A stretch of 64,000 nt of DNA, from the NCBI RefSeq assembly GCF_000005505.3, contig NC_016131.3, positions 22,279,501-22,343,500 on the forward strand, in the 5' to 3' direction. The position numbers were made by a program, and so were the translations under genes. The notes beneath the pieces are model-generated. The model did no database searches. It worked only from the letters and a program-made list of their open reading frames with translations, and was not told the origin of the DNA. How positions within the stretch are numbered: the first letter of the stretch is position 1; every line of letters starts with the position of its first letter. The DNA comes from Brachypodium distachyon (lineage: Eukaryota; Streptophyta; Magnoliopsida; Poales; Poaceae). Positions 23,719-34,470 of this stretch are shown in pieces.

Positions 23719-24723
23719 TGTCGTCGCACGGTGCTCGGACACCGGGGGCGTGCGGTGACGGCCCCCTTTTAGGTTCGGTGGGGGCGTCGGGGTTCACCCC
23801 GGCGATCGCCGGCACGGCCGATGGGGCCCTACTGGGCCGGCGCAATGAAGTGCTAGGGGTGCGCGCTAATTCCAGAACGAACACACGCGCGTTTTTTACC
23901 CAGGTTCGGACCACCCGGAGGTGTAAAACCCTACGTCCTGCTTGTCTGCGCTGGTATTAGTTTAGAATCGAGTGTTTACAAGTTGCCGGACAAGTTCCCG
24001 GGCTCTCTCTCACAGACTAGGTACCCCTTACTACCCTTTGCTAGTGCGGGGAGCTAACTATGAGCTGGTCGGACTCAGCCCAACTGTCTGCTGGAGCCAA
24101 CTAATCTCCTCCGGAACCCGAACCCTTTAACTGCTGGCGAGGGTCTTCCTTTTATACTCAAGGGGATGCCACAGGTGCCACGGTGCATGAGCTACAAGTG
24201 TCGAGCGGGAAGGCACACAACTCCCCTCGGTGAGCTGGTAGCGCGCATGGATGCCACCTCCGCCGCTAGGGGTCTAAAACCCCTAGAGTAGGATTGGACA
24301 GCCACTGTTCCTTTGATCGGACGGATAACGCCCCGTCCGTCGACTCGTTTAAAGAGCCGGGCGCCTTGCTCCTTGCACTGGTGGGACCACGCGTCCCACG
24401 CCCGCCACGCGTCCTCGTGGCACCGTAGATCTGGCTACTGGGCCCCGCGTCTGAGGCGGGGGCACCTGCCCGGGAACCCCCTGTCCCGGCAAGTCGCTCC
24501 CCGGAAGCGCCCGGGCCCAGCGCACCCGGGAACCTCCCCCCGGGAAGCGGCTTCCCGGGGGGTGCCCAGATGGGAATATTCCCCGAAGCCCCGCTAGCCC
24601 TTCCGGGCTGGTAGCTTGCCGGGCTGCTCGTAGCCGCCGCCCGGGATGGAACCTTCCCGAGAACTCGGGGACAGGGCCCACGCGTCGCGCAGCGGTGGTA
24701 CCCCGGGTGCCACTGGTGCGACA
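23719..24723 (-). repeat. LTR (3' LTR relative to pol)
   Basis: 1005 bp. Begins TGTCGTCGCACGGTGCTCGG and ends GGTGCCACTGGTGCGACA. The adjacent internal sequence on the minus strand is the purine-rich CCCGGGGGCTAC, a plausible polypurine tract. By hand alignment it differs from the other LTR at about 40 positions, mostly C/T and G/A transitions, plus an indel of about 22 bp near 24526-24555. Confidence 0.93.
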
Positions 24724-25135
24724 GTAGCCCCCGGGCGTGGGCCAGCATCACCTGTTCCCGGATGAGTCTTCCCCAGGTCGGTTGCCGGGCTACGCACTCA
24801 ACCGACGCGTGGGCCCCGATTCGCCGCGGGCCCGCGTCTCTTCGTCTTGCCGCGTTGTACGGCACCGTTACAAACGGAGTAGTGGACACGCGATTTCCGC
24901 CCTAATTCCCCCCCTAAATAGGGAAGTTAAGGCCACTCCGCACATTACTCCTAATGATTAGGAGTTATCCCAGCGCACCCGTAGGGTACGGAACCGGCCA
25001 TTACCAAACGGCCGGCGTTATAAAGCCATTACTGTTGCCAAAAGGGGAACAATACTCTGCCCCCATTGCCTTCGCCTCCAACCCCCTCCGCATCTCGCAT
25101 CCCTGCGCTCCCGCTAGCTTCCGCCCTCGCTTTCC

Positions 25136-26943
25136 ATGGCGCCTCCCACCACCAAAAAGGGGAAGGAGGTCCAAATCTCAAAGAAGGCTGCGACAAGCAA
25201 GAGCAAGGCGGCAATCAAGGCGGCCGCCGCCAAGGACCAGAAGAGAGCGGGAGATGCGCGCCACAGTCGCCTTCTTCCGCCCCGGCTATAACGGCGAGGC
25301 GCTGGGGAAGCTTCGGCACGCCGTCGCTTCCAGTTTCAACGAACACGGGGAGACGCCGATCTTCCCGGCGGGCGTCGAGCACTCCAGAACGACTTTCGGG
25401 TGTTCGCGCGCTTCCTCCTCTGCGGCATGGTGCCGCCCTTCTCCCTATTCCTCCACGCATTGATGGAGTCCTACCAGTTGCGGGTGGCGCAGCTCCACCC
25501 CACGTCGTTGTTCCTCCTCGCCACCTTCCAGTTTCTCTACGAGGCGTTCGTGGGGGTGATGCCGTCGGTGGGGCTCTTTCGCCACTACTTCTACCCCCGC
25601 ATTGACAACGCAAAGGCGATGTCGTCGGGGGTGGTGTTCCGCGCCCGCGACCAGATGAAGTCCGAGTTCATCGTCCGGTCGGGGAAGAAGATTGAAAAAG
25701 AGTGGCGGAGCGACTGGTGCTGGGTCCGAGTGGAGGACCCCAGGAGTTCATTCAGTCGCCGACGGAGTTGCCGCTACCCCAGAACGGCTGGCAGGACAGA
25801 TACCACCACGACGCCGACCTCTTCCCCATCGTGGAGAAGATCAAGGCGCTGCGGCTAGCGGGGCTCACCGATGTGGACGTGGCACGCACCTTCGTCCATC
25901 GGCGCATATCCCCGCTGCAGCGACGCTCCCGGCCCGCGTGGATGTACACGGGTCCCGGGGACAGGACACGCCTCCAGGAGGACGGCGTGGACCTTGAAAC
26001 CCTCCGGACATGGGTGAAGGGGATCTCCAGCGAGACCTTCCAATAAACGGAGTTCCCGCCGGGGGTTTCCACTCTCCACGCCGGCGTCCAGGCGCTCAGC
26101 GACATCGTCGGTGGCTTCCCACCCTGCAACGAGTGGGGGTTGATGGATGAATCCCCCACCCGGGTTTCGCACGCTCCCCCACAAGCACCCCGCGAGAAGC
26201 AGGTGCTCGAGGAGAGCGGGGGCGGGTCCGAGCCTAGCTGGCCCTCTCTCCAGTCGCTGGACGACGAGGCGGGCCAGGCGGCTGGATCCCCGGAGGTGGT
26301 CGCCGTGGATGACGACGCCGAAAGCAGCGACAGCGCGCCCTTGATCGTGAGGAGATCAAGGGCGTTTGCAGCGGCCGCAGCCCTCTCCTCGACGGCAACG
26401 TCTGCCCCGGCAACGGCCCCCAACCTTGCGGCGGCGGCTGCTTCAGGGGCGCCCGTCGGCATCATAGCGGCATCCGCGGGCGTCTCAGCGGCGGCCTCCG
26501 CCTCAGTGGCAGCCGCCAGCACTGTGGCGGCAACCGGTCCCGGGGCGCCCGCCGATCCCCCGGCAGCGCCAGCGCCTGCGGGGATCGCCGGTGCCCCGGC
26601 AACGGCCTTCGCCCCGGTAGCGGGGGCCTCCGCGAGTTCGGCCTCCGGCGTCACGGCGCCACCTGCTCGGGGGGTCTTTCGGGGCTTCGCGCTCCGGCGT
26701 AACCCCCCGAACTCCTCCTCGTCGACGGGTGCCAGCAAGAGGGCAAGGAGCGATTCCCTGCCTGGTACACCAAGCAAGAAGGCGCATGCCGGTGCCAGCG
26801 GCGCCGCTGACCCCACCGCCACAGGGGTCGGCAGCGACACGGGCGTGCCCCTTGGCGACCCAGCCCCCATGGAGGCAGGGCTTGCAGCCGATATGTCTTC
26901 ATCGCTCCTCTGCAACTCCAACTTTTGTCAGCTAAACTTATGA
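25136..26943 (+). pseudogene. Antisense-strand retroelement gene, N-terminal part (putative gypsy-type 'Transposase_28'-like)
   Basis: This lies opposite to pol. From ATG 25136 the frame reads MAPPTTKKGKEVQISKKAA with a Lys/Ala-rich start. It shifts frame to RATVAFFRPGYNGEALGKLR, again near 25390 to FARFLLCGMVPPFSLFLHAL and LRVAQLHPTSLFLLATFQFL, and again near 25740 to LPQNGWQDRYHHDADLFP, ending in TAA at 26044. A further open frame (26140-26943) encodes an acidic, then Ala/Pro-rich linker. I recall such proteins annotated in grasses as putative gypsy-type transposon proteins. At least three frameshifts and a stop make this copy non-functional. Confidence 0.7.
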
Positions 26944-27214
26944 GCATTCCTTTTCTTTTTCTTCTGCAGTGAGCGGCAGCTCGCCCGTGGCAAGCCTCTT
27001 GGACGCTCCCGCCGGCGCAGGCGGGCCAGGGGAGGCTTCCTCGGCAAGCCCGGTGGCCGCACAAGGTAACCATGATGGTCACCCTTGCACGCCTTCAATA
27101 GCGCCATCCTTCGCCGATCCTCATGCTCTTCGTTATTGCAGGCACAAGTGCGCCCATGCCCGGAACAGGCGCGACCGTGGTCGATTTTGACCCGGTTGTC
27201 GAGGCCGTGGGGAG

Positions 27215-28651
27215 GTGGAGCCAGAATCGGCTCCTACGTCCAGCCCCGCTGTGGCGGACACAGCGGCAGCAGTGGGCACCGCCGCCGCCGTGACTGCGCC
27301 TGGCGACACACCCGCAGCTGCGGACGCGGTCGGCGCGGGCTCACCTGTCGCCCAACAGGGGGTAGCCCCTGCCGGAAGCAGGGAGACTTCCCCAGCCCCG
27401 GGGTCCCCGAGCGCAGGCGCAAGGGAAGTTGCCGGGGGAGTGCAGCAAGGCCCCCGGGGGCAAATTGGCGACCCAGCGCCCAGCCCCACTTCGGCAGCTG
27501 GGGCTACATCGTCCTCGACGGCTCTCCCCGGTACGGACCTCGGCACCCTCGCTGGGGTCGCTTGGAACCTCCTTACTTGGGATCCGAGCATCTTCGAGCG
27601 GGGACACCGGTTCCTGGACGCCGTCAGGGACCAGCAATTGGCCTTCGTCACCTCCTTCAACGAGGTGAGGGAGCACCACACCGCCGCCAAGAATCAGCTC
27701 GGTGAGGTGCGGGAGGCCGTGGAGAGAGAACAGCGTGAACTGTCCCGGCTGCGCGAGGAGACGCGCCTCGCCGAAGAGAAGGCGCGGCTGGCCCGGCAAG
27801 CCCTCGAGGATGCCCGGGAGCCGGTGGTCCTGGAGGCCGAGCTCCACCGGCAACTGCAGGCCCAGCGCGTGGAGCTCCAATGGAAGCTCGACTCGATGTC
27901 GGCCACCCTCGAGGCGACCAGGGAGGAACACGCCGAGGTGGTCGCGGTGGCCCAAGCCCGGCTGGACGAAAAAAGCGTCCTGATCGCCAACTACCGTGGC
28001 GAAATCCAAGGCCTCCGCGTCATGCTGGAGGTGCAGGTCAAGGCCACCGAGGACGCGGTGGGAGCAGCGGCCCGGCACGAGACCGAGCTCGACTCCGCCA
28101 AGGACAGAACGGCCAGGCTCGAGACCGAGCTGGCCGTCGTCCGGGAGGAGCTTGCCAAGGCCGGCAACGAGATCGCGGCGAAGACCGCGGAGCTCACGGC
28201 GATGGAGGGCAATGTCTGCAAGGCTAAAAAGGCCGCGCACGACGCTCGACTCCATCACGGTACGTTGATCGGGCAGCGGCAGATCGAAACGGAGAAGCTG
28301 CTGAAGATCGCCCAGTCGCTCCGCGACCTGCTGCCCAAGTTCGAGCTGCAGGCAGTGGAAGTGGACGGGACAGACGTCACGACGCTGATCCCCTTCTTCT
28401 CAGACCTGGTGGGGAAGCTTGGGGCGCTCGACGTCTGGATCGCCCGGTACGGCGCCAACAAAGTCGCCAACTGCGCCCGGGAGGTTGCCGAGACAATCCT
28501 CCCGCGGATCCATCTCCGGGACCCGGAGTTTCCCTTCGAGTCCCTGTTGGACGCTTTGTCCGACAGCGAGGATGAGCCCACGCACACCCAAGCAGTGTGC
28601 GAGTTCGTCGACGAGGTCGTCGAGCGGATCTCCCCGCCGACCAGCTCATAG
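27215..28651 (+). CDS. Antisense-strand retroelement ORF, long coiled-coil protein (C-terminal part)
   Basis: An uninterrupted 478-codon frame opening with GTG, so probably the downstream exon of the gene whose first part is at 25136-26943. Residues 1 to about 110 are Ala/Pro/Gly-rich and disordered. About 150-370 is a continuous heptad-rich coiled coil (EQRELSRLREETRLAEEKAR, ETELDSAKDRTARLETELAV). The C-terminus is globular and conserved-looking (IARYGANKVANCAREVAET, ending EFVDEVVERISPPTSS). Function unknown; such ORFs recur in the 3' region of Tat-lineage elements. The frame has stayed open although the upstream part is broken. Confidence 0.65.
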   Translation: MEPESAPTSSPAVADTAAAVGTAAAVTAPGDTPAAADAVGAGSPVAQQGVAPAGSRETSPAPGSPSAGAREVAGGVQQGPRGQIGDPAPSPTSAAGATSSSTALPGTDLGTLAGVAWNLLTWDPSIFERGHRFLDAVRDQQLAFVTSFNEVREHHTAAKNQLGEVREAVEREQRELSRLREETRLAEEKARLARQALEDAREPVVLEAELHRQLQAQRVELQWKLDSMSATLEATREEHAEVVAVAQARLDEKSVLIANYRGEIQGLRVMLEVQVKATEDAVGAAARHETELDSAKDRTARLETELAVVREELAKAGNEIAAKTAELTAMEGNVCKAKKAAHDARLHHGTLIGQRQIETEKLLKIAQSLRDLLPKFELQAVEVDGTDVTTLIPFFSDLVGKLGALDVWIARYGANKVANCAREVAETILPRIHLRDPEFPFESLLDALSDSEDEPTHTQAVCEFVDEVVERISPPTSS

Positions 28652-30954
28652 CCGGAGCCTGATCTCCCCGCCGACCCCCCGGCCGAAGACGGTGACAACT
28701 AGTCGCCGCAGCCCCCCGCCGTGCTCGTTGCTCTCAATGCATCTTCTCTAGTTTGCTTTCCCTGCAAGTATGGCGCTTAGCGCCGTTTGAACAATCATAT
28801 TTCTGATTAGCCCATGTAATCGTTCGACTCTTCACCAATTAAGTTTTTGCGACATGTTCATTGTTTCCGGTGCTGTCTAGCGGGGTGCCCCCTTTAGCCT
28901 TTGCGTGTTTGGCCTTGTGTCGCGGGGGACTCACATGCCTCACCCTTGACCAGATCAGGGACCCGGGATGGACCCGCGGTGCCGACCTGGGGCCAAGCGG
29001 TAGCGGGGAGTCGCTCCACTTGCGGGGAAACTACTCCAAGCCGTGGCCCTCCGGGACGGACCCGTGAAGCCACACGGGGCGCGCACTTCCCCCGCAAGCG
29101 CCCTTTTAACACTCCGTCCACGCGCAGGATCAGGGGCCACACCCAACGAGACAGTGCTCAATTTTCGTTCAGTTCTTAGCAAATTCAGCGTTCATGTTTA
29201 GACACTTAGCTTTTCCGTTCAGCCCAACGCCTCGTGATGCTCAGCGGTAAAGTGCAACTGGGCAGTGCCTTGGTAGTGACCCACCTCGGGTACCTGCTCA
29301 AGGAAAACGGTTTCTAAGGGATGCGGCAGGAGCGGGGGGGCAGGATCGCCGCCCGCGGCATCCGCCGACGACAATGCTACCACCACGCTCATGCGGCCAC
29401 CCTCGCCTTCAGGGAAGGTCCCTGGCTTAGGAGGACTCCGCCCCAGGGGCAGCCGCAAGACGGCTATAACGTCCTCGTCGCCGGCAGCGCCCCACCCCGA
29501 GTGGCGGGCACGGGTGGCGAGGAAGTTATAGCCTCCCGGCGACAGCCCCCGCCACTGAGGAGACCTGGTTTTTCTGGGGAGCTCGTCCCGAGGGGCGTAA
29601 CAGCTCTTGTTGCCCGGGAGCAAAACTGCTCGAGGATCGCGGCAGGGACACGGTGATGGGCCGGAGCGGGCAGCAGGCCCCGGCACCGGCGCCATCACAG
29701 TGTCCTCGCCCCGACCCACGCCCGAAAAAAGACTATCTCAAAGGGAATGCAGCCGGGTCTCTATGATAGTGCACCCGTCGGCACAAGGCACGGAGGGCAT
29801 GCACTACCCTAGAGTCTCCACGGTAGCCCCTACTCCTTGCGGAGGTGTCTTATGGAGGGGCGCGGCAAGGGCACTGCAGCAATGCACCTCGTCAGCGCCG
29901 GACGCTGATGGGATGCACCACCATAGTGCCTCCGCGGCGACCCTCGCCCAGGAGCCACCCACTTGAGGAGGCGCGGCAGGAGCACGGCGGCAGTGCACCC
30001 GTCGGCGCGGGACGCTGATGGCATGCACTCCCACCGTGCCTCTGCGACGCCCCTCGGGGCGGGCTCGATGGGGTGATGCGGCAGGGCGCGATGGCAGCGC
30101 ACCCGTCGGCGCTAAGCGCTGATGGGATGCACCACCATCGCGCCTCCGTGGCACCACCCGCCTTACAGCCCTGGACCCGGCTTCGCTCTGAGCCGTTCCA
30201 GGGCTGGGGCGCGCCTTTTATAGGCGCGGGAGGGGGGTTTGCCAGCGCGCGCGACGGACCCGCGCAGCACCCGTGGCACCCCTTCCTCGAAGCGCGGCAC
30301 AATCTCCGCCGTCATGTTTACCAGGCAACCAGGGCACACGTGGCGGCGTCCTCCCATGTCAGAAGCCCCGGAGTGCGGTGAGCCCCTTGTGTTGCGGTCA
30401 TTCCGCACCACAAGGCACCGGTGCATAGTGCGACCCGTGGCAGCCCACGGGCACCACAGTGCAAAAAATTCCACCCTTTCCTGCAGGTTAGATTCTTACC
30501 AGGCCCGAGGTGCTGCAAAAATTTTCAAAATTTACGAAAATACACAAAGCAACACAGACAAACTCCACTGCCTCCCAGCCCCCGGGCACAAAGGGGTCGA
30601 TGCCAGACTTGTATGTGAGCATTTCCTTTCCCAGGCGCAGCGGCTGCGCGGTGCGCGTTGTGGGGGGGCCCAACAACTGCATGCCCCGTGCCGGAACAGT
30701 CCGGCAACGGGTTAATGTTTTCGAGGCTCCAACAGCCCCCTGCTCACAACCAAGTACGGAAAGACACCTTTGTGCGCTTAAAGCAGAGACAGAAGAAGGA
30801 AGAACATGCGAACAAACAAGGAAAATTCAAAGCTCAGGAGCGAAATACTTATCTTTATTCACAATAACTAGTGGTTTACACAGGGGGCTGCCCGGCTACA
30901 CTAGTTCGAGAGGTATGCATCGGCGGCATCACCTGAGGGTCGGGCTCCGCCGCT
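28652..30954. other. Non-coding 3' region of the retroelement
   Basis: GC-rich sequence between the antisense ORF stop and the integrase stop. It holds the 29768-30170 tandem array and otherwise only short shadow ORFs. AATTAAGTTTTT and TTGTTTCCGG near 28838-28870 could be the 3' end of the antisense transcript, but no polyadenylation signal is certain. Confidence 0.6.
29768..30170. repeat. Tandem repeat array, about 105-120-bp units
   Basis: Four degenerate units begin near 29768, 29884, 29992 and 30095. Each carries GCACCCGTCGGC or a close variant, then (G)ACGCTGATGG, GCATGCAC or GATGCACCACCAT, and a CCTCCG/CCTCTGCG block. Unit lengths vary. Tandem arrays between pol and the 3' LTR are a known trait of Tat-lineage elements. 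Confidence 0.75.
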
Positions 30955-32190
30955 TCACGGGTAGAACTTGCGCAAGTGCTCAATATTCCAACTATTGGGC
31001 ACCGGCAAGCCGTCTTCGGTTTTCAGCCGGACAGCCCCCGGCCTGGTCACCTGCACTACCCGGAAGGGGCCCTCCCATTTTGGAGTCAACTTGTTACCGG
31101 CCTTCGTTCCTTGTATCCGGCGCAGGACAAGGTCTCCGTTCTCGAGCCCCTGGGGACGGACTTGCCTATCGTGATAACGACCGACTCCCTGCTGGTAGCG
31201 CGCGGCTCGCACAGCAGCCCGGCATCGAAGCTCTTCGATGAAGTTTAGATCGTCAACCCTTTGCTCGTGTTGGCTGGTGTCGCCGTACGCGCGTACTCGG
31301 GTAGATCCGTGCTTGAGCTCGAGGGGCAACACCGCTTCTTCCCCGTAGACAAGGGCGACTGGAGTTTCGCCCGTTGCCCGACTAGGTGTGGTCCGGATGG
31401 ACCACAACACGGGCTGGAGTTCTTCAACCCAGTGTTTCCCGTGGCTTTTGAGCTTGTCAAAGGTTCTCGTCTTGAGCCCCCACAGCACCTCTGCGTTGGC
31501 TCGCTCCGCCTGTCCGTTACTCCTCAGGTGAGCAACGGACGCGAAGCGCGGCTTAGTGCCCATGCCTTCGCAGTAGGCTTGGAACGCCGCGCTCGTGAAC
31601 TGCGTGCCGTTGTCGGTGATGATGCTGTTAGGCACACCAAACCGGCATACAATGCTTCTGAAGAACCTGATGGCCGCCTGGGCGGTCACCTTCCGCACTG
31701 GCTCCACCTCCAACCACTTGGAGAACTTGTCGATGGCCACGAACAAATATTCGTAACCGCCAACCGCCCTCGGTAGCTTGCCGACGATGTCGAGCCCCCA
31801 GACCGCGAACGGCCATGAGGACGGGATGACATGTAAGGCCTGCGCCGGCTGGTTGTTCTTTTTCGAGTGGAACTGACACGCTTCGCACGTCCTCACCAGC
31901 CGCTCCGCGTCAGCCAGGGCCGTGGGCCAGTAGAAGCCATGTCAAAATGCCTTGCCGGCTAAAGCCCGGGAGGCCACATGGTGCGAACATGTGTCCCGAT
32001 GTATGTCCTCCAACAGTGCGCGCCCTTCATCCTGCGGCAGGCAGATAAGCTTGACACCGTTCGCACGCCTGCGGTAGAGGTTCCCATCCACCACAATGTA
32101 CATCTTGGCTTGCCGCGCTACCCGCTCCGCGGTGACGTCATCTTCCGGGAGAGCTTCCCCTAGCAAGTAGTGTGCGATTTCCTCCGCCTA
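30955..32190 (-). pseudogene. Gypsy integrase (one internal stop)
   Basis: A single minus-strand frame, broken by an in-frame TGA at 31942-31944 and bounded upstream by a TAG near 32190. The zinc-binding HHCC region straddles the TGA (CSHHVASRALAGKAF-stop-HGFYW ... CEACQFHSKK). CGA to TGA is the likely change. The catalytic core follows with its three acidic residues in GLDIVGKL, IITDNGTQF and RSNGQAERANAEV. A C-terminal GPFRVVQV/NIEHLRKFYP module precedes the stop at 30955. Confidence 0.92.
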
Positions 32191-32369
32191 GGGGGGAATT
32201 TCCCCGCCAACGCATGCCGCTATATCAGCGGCATGGACCCCTACTGCCGCAGGGGTTCCTTCAGTTGCCGGAGGGGCGTCCCCGGCAGCCGGCTGGGGGG
32301 CGACTGAAGGAGCGGCTTGCTTCTGACAGAACACCCCCGCCGGAGGCTTCCGGCACTCTGCTGCCATCT

Positions 32370-33487
32370 TGGCCAGCTCGTCCGCAGCGAAGTTATACTT
32401 CCGCTTGACGTGCTAGAAGCGCAAACCTTTGAACTTTCGCTCTAGCTTGAGGACCTCCTCCACGTACGGCGCCATTTGAGGGCAGTCGTAGTTCTTGTTC
32501 ACCTGGTTGACACGAGCTGGGAATCGCCGCGAACAACTAGGCGCTTAATGTCGAGGGCGACCGCCGCCCGCAACCCGGCAAGCAGGCCCTCGTACTCCGC
32601 CGTGTTGTTGGTGGAGTTAGCGAAGTCAAGTTGGACAGCGAACCTCAGCTGGTCCCCTGTCGGTGACTCGATGACAACCCCAGCGCCTGCTCCTTGAAGA
32701 CTGAACGCACCGTCAAAGTAGAGGACCCAGTTGTCCTCGTCCAGCTTGCCGGGCAAGCTGGTCTCCGGTTCACTTTCTTCTACGCCCGTGGACGTCCATT
32801 CCGCGATGAAGTCCGCCAAGCCCGTGCTCTTAATGCTTTTAGAGTTGGCAAAGGGGAGGTCGAACTCCGACAACTCCATCCTCCATTCGGCCACTCTCCC
32901 GGTGGCTTCACGGTTGGTGAGGGCTCGCTCAAGGCAAAACCCTGACACCATCGTGACGCAGTGCACCTGAAAGCAGTGGCGCAGCTTGCGGGACGCAAGG
33001 AGAATCCCCAGAGGAGCTTCTGCACTTGCGGGTACCTCGTCCGCGCATCGCGCAGCACCGTACTAACAAACTACACCGGGTGCTGCACCAACCGCTTCCG
33101 TGGCGCCAAGTTTATCGATTCGGGGGTGGTCCCCGGGTCCGAGGCGGTTGCCGGGGGTCGCTCAGCCCCCCGCCCCACCGCCCCAGCCCCCGGGACGTCT
33201 TCCTCCCTCTGGGCAACCAGCACCGAGCTGACCACTTGGTCAGTCGCTGCTAGGTAGAGTAGTAGTGGCTCGCCCGGCTTGGGGGCGATGAGGACGGGCG
33301 GCGACCTCAGGTACTGCTTGAGTTCCTGGAACGCCGCCTCGGCCTCGGGAGTCCAGTCGATTGGACCCTCTTCTTCATTATCCTAAAGAAAGGCAGGGCA
33401 CGTTCGCCCAGCCTGGAGATGAAACGTCCCAGCGCGGCGACACAACCGTTGAGGCGCTGGACATCCTTCACCTTGCGGCGCGCCATA
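32370..33487 (-). pseudogene. RT C-terminal fragment plus archaeal-type RNase H
   Basis: Starts abruptly at the LTR boundary with RRKVKDVQRLNGCVAALGRF, the helix after the RT palm of Gypsy elements. A connection domain follows (WTPEAEAAFQELKQYLRSPP), then RNase H with acidic motifs YFDGA, NTAEYEGLLAG and GDSQLV. Frameshifts occur near 33370, 33070 and 32500, so it is not translatable. No YxDD motif or fingers domain is present anywhere in the element. Confidence 0.85.
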
Positions 33488-34470
33488 TGTCGTCGCACGG
33501 TGCTCGGACACCGAGGGCGTGCGGCCACGACCCCCTTTTAGGTTCAGTGGGGGCGTCGGGGTTCACCCCGGCGATCGCTGGCACAGCCGATGGGGCCCTA
33601 CTGGGCCGGCGCAATGAAGTGCTAGGGGTGCGCGCTAATTCCAGAACGAACACACACGCGTTTTTTACCCAGGTTCGGGCCACCCGGAGGTGTAAAACCC
33701 TACGTCCTGCTTGTCTGCGCTGGTATTAGTTTAGAATCGAGTGTTTGCAAGTTGTCGGACAAGTTCCTGGGCTCTCTCTCACAGACTAGGTACCCCTTAC
33801 TACCCTTTGCTAGTGCGGGGAGCTAACTATGAGCTGGTCAGACTCAGCCCAACTGTCTGCTGGAGCCAACTAATCTCCTCCGGAACCCGAACCCTTTAAC
33901 CGCTGGCGAGGGTCCTCCTTTTATACTCAAAGGGATGCCACAGGTGCCACGGTGCATGAGCTACAAGTGTCGAGCGGGAAGGCACACAACTCCTCCCGGT
34001 GAGCTGGTAGCGTGCATGGATGCCACCTCTGCCGCTAGGGGTCTAAAACCCCTAGAGGAGGATTGGACAGCCACTGTTCCTTTGATCGGACGGGTAACGC
34101 CCCGTCGGTCGGCTCATTTAAAGAACCGAGCGCCTTGCTCCTTGCCCTGGTGGGACCGCGCGTCCCACGCCCGCCAGGCGTCCTCGTGGCGCCGTAGATC
34201 TGGCTACTGGGCCCCGCGCCTGAGGCGGGGGCACCTGCCCGGGAACCCCCTGTCCTGGCAAGTTGCTCCCCGGAAGCGCCCGGGCCCAGCGCACCCGCTT
34301 CCCGGGGGGTGCCCAGGCAGGAATATTCCCCGAAGCCCCGCTAGCCCTTCCGGGCTGGTAGCTTGCTGGGCTGCTCGTAGCCGCCGCCCGAGATGGAACC
34401 TTCCCGAGAACTCGGGGACGGGGCCCACGCGTCGCGCAGCGGTGGTACCCCGGGTGCCACTGGTGCGACA
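33488..34470 (-). repeat. LTR (5' LTR relative to pol)
   Basis: 983 bp. Begins TGTCGTCGCACGGTGCTCGG and ends GTGCCACTGGTGCGACA. Shorter than its partner because of one indel near 34300. On the minus strand its end abuts TATGGCGCGCCGCAAGG, which is coding RT sequence, so no primer-binding site separates the LTR from pol. Confidence 0.93.

Larger units (their letters stand above)
23719..34470 (-). mobile_element. Gypsy-type (Tat/Retrand/Grande-like) LTR retrotransposon, internally deleted
   Basis: About 10.75 kb bounded by two LTRs (TGTCG...CGACA) and near-matching 5-bp target sites CATCG (23714-23718) and CATCA (34471-34475). Pol reads on the minus strand: an RT C-terminal fragment, an RNase H with FDGA...NTAEYEGL...GDSQL (archaeal-type, as in the Tat lineage), then integrase. 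About 6 kb between integrase and the 3' LTR carries a coding region on the opposite strand and a tandem-repeat array, both usual for this lineage. PBS, gag, protease and the RT palm are missing, because the 5' LTR (on the minus strand) joins directly to late RT. It needs outside proteins to move. Confidence 0.92.

Noticed and set aside
23407..23914. Several overlapping GC-rich frames on both strands before and across the LTR start
   Set aside because: They cross the LTR boundary and result from composition; no consistent protein can be built.
25752..26921. 389-codon open frame on the minus strand
   Set aside because: It is the complement of the Ala-rich antisense-gene linker; GC-rich codon bias removes stops on both strands. 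No domain is visible.
29768..30170. CRISPR-like repeat array
   Set aside because: Units are directly adjacent, long and degenerate, with no spacers, and the genome is a plant; this is a retroelement tandem repeat.
31261..31776. 171-codon plus-strand frame opposite integrase
   Set aside because: Exact antisense shadow of the integrase catalytic domain.
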